Origin: Silene conica
Lineage: Eukaryota; Streptophyta; Magnoliopsida; Caryophyllales; Caryophyllaceae
Direction: 5' to 3'
NCBI GenBank assembly: GCA_029255685.2
Contig: CM055315.2
Coordinates: 27,657,501-27,721,500, forward strand
DNA length: 64,000 bases
A program made the position numbers and the translations under genes. Within the stretch, counting starts at the first letter, position 1, and each line of letters opens with the position of its first letter. Below, piece after piece: positions 22,657-32,246 of this stretch. Below the pieces are notes generated by a model that worked only from the letters and a program-made list of their open reading frames with translations, searched no databases and was not told the DNA's origin.

Positions 22657-23965
22657 TCATACCATTCGAGCTTTGGGGCAATCACGCAACAGATGGATAG
22701 CCGTTTCTTCTAAACCCGGACACACACCACAGCAAGGGTCGTCCGTAAATCCCCTCCTAGCTCGATTAACATTAGACATAATTCTGCCGTGCATAACGAG
22801 CCATAGAAAAAGACGCATCCTTTGAGGAGCCCAAGTAGTCCAAGGTAATTTCCAATATGAGCTTGAGTCTTGGCTTGGCATCTTACGAATTATCCGGATA
22901 GCGGACTGAACTGAGAAAAACCCGAAGAGGTTTCAGCCCACTAGAATTTGTCGGAGTTAGTTTCACCTGGCGCTACTTCAAAATAGGCAATAGTCTGGAG
23001 GATATCCGTTGGTAGCAGGTCCGCGAAGAGCTCCCACTTCCAACCGGTCGCGTCATCCCAGAAGTCCGCGACTTTCATATCTTGAAACTGCTCTGGAATT
23101 TCGAATTCAGTGTGATGTTCTAAGGGTCTTTCAGTAGCCCATTTATGCTTCCAGAATGGAAGTACCATTTCCTATGTTTGATCCGAGACCTTGTTTTAAC
23201 ACTTTCGATGCCTCTACAATCTCCCTCCAAACATTCGAGCAATCTTGTCTAGCCTCAAACATATCCATATCGCACCGGCCCTTAGTGTACTTATGTCGTA
23301 AGACTCGTGCCCATAGCGAATTCGGTTCTTTAAGGATCCTCCACCCTAGTTTTGCCATAAATGCACTGTTGACTTGTCGCATAGAACGTATCCCTAAGCC
23401 TCCGTCCTCCTTCTCGTTAGTGACCATGTCCCAAGATACCAAGCTAATCCCGCGAGAATCACTGTCACCACCCCATAAAAAACGCCTCGATTTTTTTTCC
23501 AACTCATCACATATACTCCGCGGCAAGTATGCGGACTGCATAGCGTATGAAGGTACGACATTAAGAGTCGATTGAATAAGTGTTGCTCTTCCTGCCATTG
23601 ACAAGCCTCTCGACTTCTATCCCGAAAGACACTTATCAACTCGTTGGATAACATACTCGGAAGTTTCCTTTGTGACCTTTCCATGAATAGGTGGCATACC
23701 GAGATATGTGCCCAAATTGTTTGTGCTTTCGAAGCCCAGAATGTCTACAATGGCTTCACGGATCTCTACATTCGTATTGGGAGAGAAGTATACTTTCGAT
23801 TTTGCACTCGACACGCGAAGCCCCGAAGCAGCACAGAACCGCTGTAAGACGTCATTAATAACGCCCCCTTGCTCAACATTAGCTTCTGCAAATAAGACTA
23901 TGTCATCCGCGAAAAGTAAATGAGTAAGAATAGGTCCACCCCGGCAAGTCGAAAATCCTTTCCAG
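22657..23965 (-). pseudogene. LINE reverse transcriptase C-terminal part and zf-RVT, broken
   Basis: Begins next to the deletion joint, has the FADD catalytic box at about 23902-23913 (LLFADDIVLF), NLGTYLGMP, the thumb-region phrase SMAGRATLIQS and LWGG, then the zf-RVT segment (WKLPWTTWAPQRMRLFLW...CCGVCPGLEET). A TAG at about 23617-23619 replaces a tryptophan-type codon and the frame shifts near 23150, so no full protein can be made. Confidence 0.85.
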
Positions 23966-23971
23966 TTACCA

Positions 23972-24616
23972 TTAAGATGTTCGTGGACAATGATTTGACT
24001 CAGTGAACCGAATCGTAAGGTAATGATCGCCTATCATCCATGGTCCCCCCGATAAAACAAAGTCGTAGTCCGCTTTGTTCGTGAACCGAATAACATAGTA
24101 GCCGCAACCAACATCAGTGAAAATGATGTCGCCCTTAGTCGCCCATTTTCTCTTTAATTGTCTAACAAGCGAGAAATGTCCTATACTTTTGTCGAACATT
24201 TTGATTATCAGCGAGTTTCGCCAATTGTTCCTGATTACCATTTTTTCTCGCTTAGTTAGGAGAATGGTAGGGCAAAGTGGGTCATTACCCGTAATTGGAT
24301 CCTCAACATCATCGTCGGAGGTATCCTCATACATCTCATTATCAACTACATTGAAGCCATGATTAGGGTTCAAAGAGAAGGATGGTCCCATACCTTTGTT
24401 CAACGAGTCCTTATACGAGGCCACCGGTCCTTGCGAGAGTTTGGTCGGTCCATTCGGATCTTCAAGGTTCGTGTTTGTCATCAACGGACCCTCGACATCC
24501 TCCTGCGAGTCTTGTGGATTTTCCTCTTGTAAATTAAACGGGAAAGTGTTAGGGACAAAGGAACAGTCCACCTCCATTGAGGTAGATGATGTTCCTCCAT
24601 CAAAGAGTTGATTCAT
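23972..24616 (-). pseudogene. LINE ORF1 N-terminal part (DUF4283-type)
   Basis: A 214-codon open frame with an acidic spacer followed by the DUF4283-like stretch (GHFSLVRQLKRKWATKGDIIF, GGPWMIGDHYLTIRF). It ends where the internal deletion fuses it out of frame to RT sequence. The frame continues upstream past the ATG at 24616 with KNPNP-rich text, so the natural start is lost or lies further upstream. Confidence 0.75.
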
Positions 24617-24927
24617 CTTGCATTTCTTAGTCGAGCGCGCAGATTTTTCGTTGTCGAAGGAAGGGTTGGGATTAGGGTTTTTTCCATTAGGGTTTTGGAG
24701 AGTTTGTCAGTTCAATTCCGTACCTTTTAATTCAGCAGTTTAGAAATACCTTTGATTTTTGTGTAAGATAATCTTAATGTATCTATATCGCCTTCGGATC
24801 AAATTTCAGAAATACCTTTGATTTTTGTGTAAGATAATCTTAATTTAACACACTCATATAGGATTGATTCTGTTTTTTTTTCATAGTTCAGACTTCAGAC
24901 CATCAACTTCCATACACATTAATCATT

Positions 24928-25120
24928 CACAAATTCTCATTTGTGATGGCGGTATCTGTCACAATCTTTTGACGGATACTGTTTCCTCTCACAAAATACC
25001 CATTTTTTATCTCGCCGACACTATTCATGTGGTCACCTTTCTCCACTAACTCATTTTGAATCCGTTTTATCTCACAAAATATCCGTCACAAATGGTGACC
25101 CGTCACAAGCAAGACTTACT
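24928..25120. mobile_element. MULE-type MITE, family M1, copy 2
   Basis: 193 bp, with ends CACAAATTCTCATTTGTGA and CTTGCTTGTGAC-type inverse. It is flanked by the perfect 10-bp direct repeat ATTAATCATT (24918-24927 and 25121-25130), a Mutator-like target duplication. Confidence 0.9.
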
Positions 25121-25130
25121 ATTAATCATT

Positions 25131-25676
25131 ACTTTTGTACCGAGTACAATACCCAAAAGGTCGAACCTACTGAGAATCTGAAATCGACTGATCGAGTATA
25201 AAATTCCAAGACATAATAGTTGGCATAAATTCGTCTGCACCTATTCGCGATACCTAAATTATCGTTTGTGACGGTGTATGTCGTAAAAGACAAGTCAAAT
25301 ATTATCCACTTTGCTAAAAAAAGCAAGTCATTTGTATTCCTTATAATTTGTCTTATACACTTGAGTAAGAAAACTTGATTCATCTAAATTTACAACAAAT
25401 ATACTCATCGCAAAGGACAATTATTAGTCTTTCATAACACGCTTTGAATAGTTGCTTAGATAAGCGAACAGGTCCAACATTTCTCATCTTTCCAATACAT
25501 CAATCTGAATCCATCATCTCAATCTTTAAAGTTCAAAAAAAAAACTTTCCAATACGTCAATCTGAATCCATCATCTCAATCTTTACAGTTCAAAAAACAA
25601 ACTTCACAAAATTAGCTCATGTATAATACGGAGTAGTTACGAGTTACGATGTTTGATAGAAGAAGCCACTTTAATA
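25131..25676. other. AT-rich spacer
   Basis: No gene. A unit of about 60 bp (CAATACATCAATCTGAATCC...) is tandemly duplicated at about 25493-25605. Confidence 0.5.
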
Positions 25677-25678
25677 TA

Positions 25679-25918
25679 CTCCCTCCATTCATTTCCACTT
25701 GGTACATTTGCTTTATGCACGGGTTTTTACGCATTGTTAAAATATTAATAAAAGTACAACAAATAGGTGTAAAGTGTAGTATTGTGTTGAAAAAGTGGGC
25801 CTTAATAGTGTTTTTATAGTATTATAGTATTAAAAGTACAACCAAATAAGGAAAGGTGCAAAGTGGATTCGAATGGACCGAAATGGAATAGGTGCAAAGT
25901 GGATATGAATGGAGGGAG
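25679..25918. mobile_element. Stowaway MITE
   Basis: Ends CTCCCTCCATTCAT and ATGAATGGAGGGAG, flanked by TA (25677-25678, 25919-25920). The right arm repeats the phrase GGTGCAAAGTGGAT twice. Confidence 0.88.
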
Positions 25919-26009
25919 TACATTTTTCTTTATCGCGCGAAAATTACTAATGGTGTGTTTGAGAAGCAAAATTGTATTTTCAAATTTGAATTTAGACCAA
26001 TTTGCTTGT

Positions 26010-26180
26010 CACAAATTCTCATTCTTGTGACGGATACCGTTTTCTCTCACAAAATACCCACTTTTTATCTCTCTCCAACACTATTCATGTGGTCCCCTTT
26101 TTCCAGTAACTCATTTTGTATCCATTTTATCTCACAAAATAACCGTCATAAATGATGACCCGTCACAAGCAAAACTTACT
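26010..26180. mobile_element. MULE-type MITE, family M1, copy 3
   Basis: 171 bp, same ends as copy 2, flanked by the perfect 10-bp repeat ATTTGCTTGT (26000-26009 and 26181-26190). Confidence 0.9.
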
Positions 26181-26190
26181 ATTTGCTTGT

Positions 26191-29100
26191 TGGGCAAACC
26201 TATTAGATTTGGATTTGGAAATCGAACCAAATCCAAATAAAGCTAAAATAATCACATTTGAAATTCACCGTCTAACCCCCTCATTTCCAAATCCCCATTT
26301 TACTTTGCTACATTTCAAATGACACATTTCAAACTAAATTCATGTTGTCAAACAACGTAAATTATGACCGTTTGAAACAAGAATTTGTAAATTACTAATA
26401 TTGCCCGTGTAAATTACGTAATTACCCCTCAACAATTTGTATCTTACGTAGTAATTACCCTTTTATAATTCAGAAACACAGTAGAGCAGTGTTGCATGAG
26501 GGAAGCACATGATGAGCAGTCAGCTGGTTGTCTTCTTCCTCCAAGCTTCACTATTAGTGAGAACTTTGTTGTACAGCCAACAACAACTATTCCAGGTAAT
26601 TTTCCGTGGTTTTTATTATTACTCTCAATTACTAGACACTCCATCATCACCATCATTAATTCTTCAACACCACCTTTAGCATAATCATCAGCAACAATCT
26701 GGATCAAGTGTGTATTATTTCATTTCCAAATTTTTATAATTATGGAATTCAGGTATCAAATGTGAGTAGTATGATTTTGTAATTCCATTTTCTTTTACTG
26801 TTTCACAGATTAGGATTTGTATTTGTTGTATTTTACTTTCTTCTTCTCCATCTTCATCTACCTCACTTCGATCAATTTTTTAAGGTTCATAAAATTCCCA
26901 AATTATTAAATCACCTGGAAAATTCAAAACCCTAAATTGAAAGAGGGGAAACTCAATGCGAGAGATGAACAAAGATTTATTCGACCCGAGAACAGTAAGG
27001 GGGGTTTTTGGTAGTATTACCATCGATTTTGATTTTCTAGGGTAATGTGTGAGAAAGTGAACCCCATTGTAGAAATAGAGGAACAACCGAGTAAGAGAGC
27101 TTGTAGTATTGGTGCAATAAAAAACGTAAAAATTGGTGTATTAGGATTGAATTGAATCGTGTAAAATTAATCCAACTCCAGAGTTTGAAAACTCCCGTTA
27201 TCATCGTCTCGATACCATTGCTGCATAGAGCTGAGTTATTCACCTCACTTTTGATGGTTTATTTATAGAGCTTTATTTATTTTCTGTTGCCGTTATTTTT
27301 TTAGCTTGCCTTTCTTAATTGTAATTCCCTATTCGGATGGTTTATCACGGGATTCAAGGAAATGTGATTGTGTTTGGGTTGCAGAAGTAGGCCACTAGGA
27401 ATCACGGCCAGTCATTGCTCGCAGTGTCCTGCTTGTAGCAGGAGGTGAGATCGCTTTTCAAAGACTCAGATCGACACACTGTTCTCATGTTGTACCTACC
27501 TGAGTTGTTACCGGTGTCCAGGTAAGATCAGTTTTTCCTTTTACTATTAGAGCAGTGGCACACGAGTGAAGCGCAAGATGAACAGTGCTTCTTTTCTGGT
27601 TGTTGTGTTGAAATTGTACTCCGTCTTGCATACTTCCTCATTCTTACTTTTAGTACTACTGGTTGGCTTGTGTAGGTTGATCATCCTGTTATTTTATTTC
27701 GCTTAATTGGTATTGTTTAAGATGGATTTACGAGTCATTATTGTGAAACAGGTCGTGTTCAGGTTACTTAGTAACTTAGTGGTAATGCTGCTCGTAACGG
27801 GGATGGTTTGGTGTTGTTTCACAATTTTAATTAATATACAACGGTCTTAAGTGAGGATTGGTGTTTTAGTTTGATCTACAATGGTTTCGAAGTTATTTCA
27901 TTTCCTAATACCGTCTCAGGTCATTTGTTTAGCATTCATCAAAACGACGTTCACATTATAAACAATTGATTAGGATGGAGGAAATAATTGGTAATGGAAA
28001 TGAAGATACTACTGTTAAGAGGGGGATTAACATAGGATTAGGATGAAGCTAAACTCGTACACAAACCTCGTAATTATCCCTGCATATATGACATCCTACT
28101 GAATTGATCTAAATGTTACGGTTTTGGAATGTGTCAATTGTAATGGATAATGGATGTGATTCTTTGTGTGAAATGTGAATGCTCGTTTCTTTGGCTGTGA
28201 TTGCAGATATGGTTAAATTCTTACTCATATGCAAGAGAGACCTAATCTTATAGAGAAGATAAAAGGGTGTATTGTTGATTCTTGTGGAGATCCATAGTTG
28301 AACCCTAAGGTAATCGTCTTTGCTGTTGTTATGGGAGTCCTTTACTCACTTCCTTTTTTTTAATAAACTGAGAACTCTGTCTTTGGTGTACAATTGTTTA
28401 CTATTGCAAGTAGTTAACTTTAATAGGCCGCTTGTGATACCAGTGTCAAGTATTAGTGATCCTCGACAAGCTCATGCCCCGTACTTTGAGATCAGGGGCA
28501 ATCTCAGTTACTCTATCCTCAACGTCATTTTATGCTTTAGAAAGTTCTTGCATGTCCTATGTGTACATGATTGGGGGACGCTTCTTAAATTTAAACCCTA
28601 TACTCAATTCCCAAGACTCACTCGGTATTGAAAATCCTTGTGATTAAATGCCAAAGAATGTTTGATTTATTGTGATTTGTGTTTGATTGTTGACTTCATT
28701 CATAGATTTGATAAGTTATTGTTTCTCGTGTAATTTTGTGGATTTTAGATTGGATATTTTTGATTAAAGCTGTTTGATCGTGTTGATGTTTTGAGCTTTA
28801 ACAATTTTGACTTTTTCTGCATTATCTAGGTTTTCAGCTAATTTTGATTAGGAAATGAGGATATACTTGTTTCCTGACTAGGAGTAAATACGTTTTGGAT
28901 TGCAAATGAGAGTAGCGAATTTTGGAGGTGGAGTTTGGTTCTGAAATAGCGGTTTACTGATTCGGATGGATAGATTAATTGAGATTTGACATTAGGGGAG
29001 GCGAGAGAGGGTGAATTATCAATGGAATGGAGTACAGCTGAAATAAATTGAAATTCCAACCAAAAACTTTTATATTTTCACTGTTCAGCGGGGCTATTGC

Positions 29101-29856
29101 CTTTGCTATAATGTTATCCCCCCCTCTGGCTCCGCTACTGAATTGTAACTCGCCTGGAATATAGTTTTTTCACCTAAATGGGGATATGTACATCGTAATA
29201 TGAGATCGAATTTGCTGTCATAATTACAGGTAGTAACTTTGAGAGCTTGTGTACGAAGAAATTGTGGACCCAATTTGTTCAAATCTTAGACGTTTAAGGG
29301 TGTTAGAGTTGGGGTTTTCTGAGCTAAAAAACTTGCCATTTCTTCCCCCTTTTCTTCTCTCTCTACACCATTTTCATCCAAATTCATATGAACTTTCTTC
29401 ATTAATCGCTTAATTCATCACATAACTTACTTCTCACTGATTTCCGAGGTACTATATTACTTAATTCTACTACTATTTTGTGTTGTTATGTTTGAATTGA
29501 TTGTTTCTTAGGTTTTTGATTTACTATTGATTTGTTGATTTTATGATTGTTTTTAGTTTGTGATTTTGTTTGATTGTTCGTGGCTTTGGTTCAAATGTGG
29601 TTGGTGAATTGTTTAACTGAGTTGAATTTGATTCCTCATGCATGTGGATTGACTTAATTTAATTTGAATTTATTTTGTTCTGATTTTAGCTTTAATTGGT
29701 GGGAAATTGGGTGTTTTGATAACCTTTCAATGTTTCGTTGTCGATTTCGGGGTTTTAGGTTGAATAACTGAAGTACATTTGATTGTTGTTACTAATACAT
29801 TGTGGAAATGCAGCTTTGAGCTATAATGTGCACGAAAGTCGAGCTTTTTCCGTCTT
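26191..29856. other. Long region without recognisable genes
   Basis: AT-rich with only short open frames. A phrase of about 45 bp at 26480-26525 (AGAGCAGTG...GAAGCACATGATGAGCAG) recurs diverged at 27549-27595. About 29085-29145 ends CTCTGGCTCCGCTACTG, a hAT-type MITE end. 28430-28630 is less AT-rich but could not be assigned to any family. Confidence 0.4.
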
Positions 29857-30112
29857 ATACCTGGGGAAGGTTTGCTGAGCAACAAGTTACATCTCCAAAA
29901 TATCGCAATACGGTGGGAAAATGACCCTGATAATGAATACAGCTTAGGAGCTGTCCATGAGAAATTGTTGGAAGGCCTCCGCCTTCACTGTAATATAAAG
30001 TGGATTGAAATTTCGGGGTACAAAGGCATCAAAATACCGAGTTGGGTGGGATCATTGGCAATGTTCTTGGGTTGAGATAAAGTTGGTGAAAACAGAAGCT
30101 AACTTTGGCATA
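29857..30112 (+). pseudogene. NLR (CC-NBS-LRR type) LRR fragment
   Basis: The frame reading LLSNKLHLQNIAIRWEND...LLEGLRLHCNIKWIEISGYKG and PSWVGSL matches the leucine-rich repeat part of RGA-type plant resistance proteins (the usual W...LEGLQPH...L.I.GY.G...PSW order). The frame then shifts: LGVEIKLVKTE continues in another frame. No NB-ARC domain, P-loop or other LRRs are nearby. It is a lone fragment. The following 30130-30400 is G-rich and could not be assigned. Confidence 0.7.
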
Positions 30113-30129
30113 TCGTGGGTTTGGTTTCC

Positions 30130-30395
30130 TGATGTTATGGGAGAGTCAAGTGTCGTGGTGAGAAGGTGGAGGAGGAGGGGGTGGGGGTGGTGAGGGGTGA
30201 GGGCAAGGGGACTGAGGAGTTTTTGTCCACGATACGGGGCGTCGGGGTAGGTGAAGTAGGTGACCTGGAGGGGTTGGGAGAGGGCAAGGAATTTTGGTTC
30301 GTGGTTTGGGAAGCTGGGGGAGGGTTATTGGTGGTAGGTGGAGTTATCAGAGAGGACGAGTCCTGGAAGTGCTGGGTGCAGGGGTCGGGGTGACA
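30130..30395. other. G-rich low-complexity stretch
   Basis: Strongly purine/G-biased on the plus strand (GGTGGAGGAGGAGGGGGTGG and similar). Open in one frame by composition, but no protein signal. Confidence 0.5.
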
Positions 30396-31438
30396 GAGAG
30401 ATGATGTACATCCAATCGACTATGCTATCGACCTATGTATACTCTATTTAGTTATTTGATTATTTCACTCGTTTAGATATCAATAGCGGTTGTAGAAACT
30501 TAGTGTGTCAGAAGCTATTAATACTGTGTTAGGCCTTTTCTGTAATAAATCAGACTGATTTCTCTTTCAAGCATGTATCTCCTTTTAGCATGTAATCCAT
30601 CTTTGCTTACTTACAGACTGCCTTATTTTATACATTTCCTTGATATTATATGTCAATCATAATAAATTACTTGCAGAGGCTTATGGGTGAAATTCCGGAG
30701 ATGAGCCAGTTGATATCTCGTAGAAGTTGCTGGTCATTTGTATTTCGCTTCAAGCACCAACCAGTCCCCACCGACTGGCTCTTGCAAGTATTGTCGGACA
30801 TACAACAAGGTTGTATGTCTGTCTTAACAATGCATTCCAGATTTTTAACAGTGTGCTTGTTTATGTAGCTTTTTTGACGAGACACAAAAAGGCAATAATT
30901 GATAATACGGGGGGAAATATTGTGTTGCCATATTGGTTTATTTACATATATTTCTATAGGTAAAATTTGGGGCCTGCTCTCCGGAAAGTAGTGGCTGGGA
31001 GTCTGAGACGGCTGCGATAGAATTTGATGAATAGTGATATGTCCGCACAATGAAAAGAAAGGAACGACTTAGGTATGTGTCATCTTGATCACATTAACAA
31101 AGCCTGTAAACTCTATTTTGCGCACTATGGTATTAAAGTAGTCTAAAATGGGAGTGTATAATCTTTTTCTGATGCAAAAAGAAGAAAACTGAAATGGGGT
31201 AATCTTGGATTGAGTAAAGTTTTTGGCAATGTATGATATTTTTATGTGAGCTTTCGTTAATTATATTGTCTCACTATGCTTAGTCTGTTAAGAATGGTAA
31301 ATTCGCATTAGGAGTTAGGTTTATGGCGTCACGGTGGCAGCAGTGAATAATCGATCAACTTATTTGGTTACTAATATAATGATCTCAACAATTACTACTT
31401 AAGTGTGCTTACTTGCTTGCTTGTGGATTTGTTAGATC

Positions 31439-31549
31439 TCGAACGATGAAACCCATCATTGTAGATCCTGGACTCTACCTTTCAGAAAAGACTGGGATGT
31501 TCTACGCCACTCAGAAGCACGGCTTGGCAACTGCTTATCAGTTGTTCTC
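31439..31549 (+). other. Possible exon fragment, unrecognised
   Basis: Between an acceptor-like TTTGTTAG and a donor-like CAG|GTATCT the frame reads MKPIIVDPGLYLSEKTGMF and onward, with a protein-like composition. I do not recognise the family and found no adjoining exon in the right phase. It could be another captured or broken gene piece like its neighbours. Confidence 0.25.
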
Positions 31550-31559
31550 AGGTATCTCT

Positions 31560-32228
31560 ACAATCTTTCTTGGGTACCTCTCTGATTAAGGAACACAATG
31601 GTTTTACCCGTTGCCAATGCCCCAATTCACAAACTCCAGTTTTATTGTAATTTGCTACGTACTGTACCTTCATTCTTAATTATGTCCCTCTACTGAATGA
31701 GCTCGGTTAAATTTCTGCTCAGCACATAAATGAGGCTCGGTGGGATGCCCTTATTGCATTATTTGGACAGGATAATAAGAGGGTGATAGAGCCATGGATA
31801 GGCGGTATGGGGAAAGCCTGAAAGGGTGTTTACCCTTCAATTTTTACTATGTTAAGAACAACTTTGATTTGGCTCGTCGGAGGGAAAAAAATTGTTTCTG
31901 CATAGCATATCAGACCCTCATGTGAAATTTCAAATGAACAGGCTTCCAACAGGTTTTGATAGCATTGAAATTTCAATAAATGAGAACATTTAGTTATACA
32001 GTTGGTATCAAAACGCTCTGAAACGGGTTAATCGTACAAACACGCCTCATATCATTGAAATTCAATAAATGAAAGTTACTAGAAAAATTTCAAACGGGAA
32101 AGAGTGGAGGAAAACAAATATTTGGGTTTCAATTTGTTTTGTAGTATTTCTTAGGTAATTGAAATTGTATGAGTGATTTGGGTAGATCTTGTTGTAATAA
32201 TAAAGTTTGAATATTTGTGAGATAAACA
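31560..32228. other. Upstream region of the CBP60 remnant
   Basis: No coding that can be supported; presumably the old promoter and 5' UTR of the CBP60 copy. Confidence 0.35.
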
Positions 32229-32246
32229 ATGCAGATAAGAGTATGA
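32229..32246 (+). promoter_or_regulatory. Five-codon upstream ORF overlapping the CBP60 start
   Basis: ATG at 32229 is followed in frame by TGA at 32244-32246; the main ATG is 32243-32245, so stop and start overlap as ATGA. In a working gene this arrangement would lower or couple translation of the main frame. Here the main gene is broken, so it is a relic at most. Confidence 0.4.

Larger units (their letters stand above)
21701..24715 (-). mobile_element. Internally deleted L1-type LINE
   Basis: A non-LTR retrotransposon remnant on the minus strand. From its 5' side (high coordinates) come the start of ORF1 (DUF4283-type domain), then directly the last third of the reverse transcriptase (FADD box), a zf-RVT-type segment and RNase H, ending in a poly-A tail (T run at 21701-21708 on the plus strand). 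The zinc knuckle, the endonuclease and the first two thirds of RT are missing, so a deletion joins ORF1 to RT near 23960-23985. Nonsense changes and at least one frameshift confirm decay. No target duplication was found. Confidence 0.85.

Noticed and set aside
30166-30393. Glycine-rich small protein
   Set aside because: Open only because of purine bias; no start context and no homologous wording.
31721-31810. Second exon-like stretch (HINEARWDALIALFG)
   Set aside because: Its frame does not fit the phase of the exon-like piece at 31439-31549 and no family was recognised.
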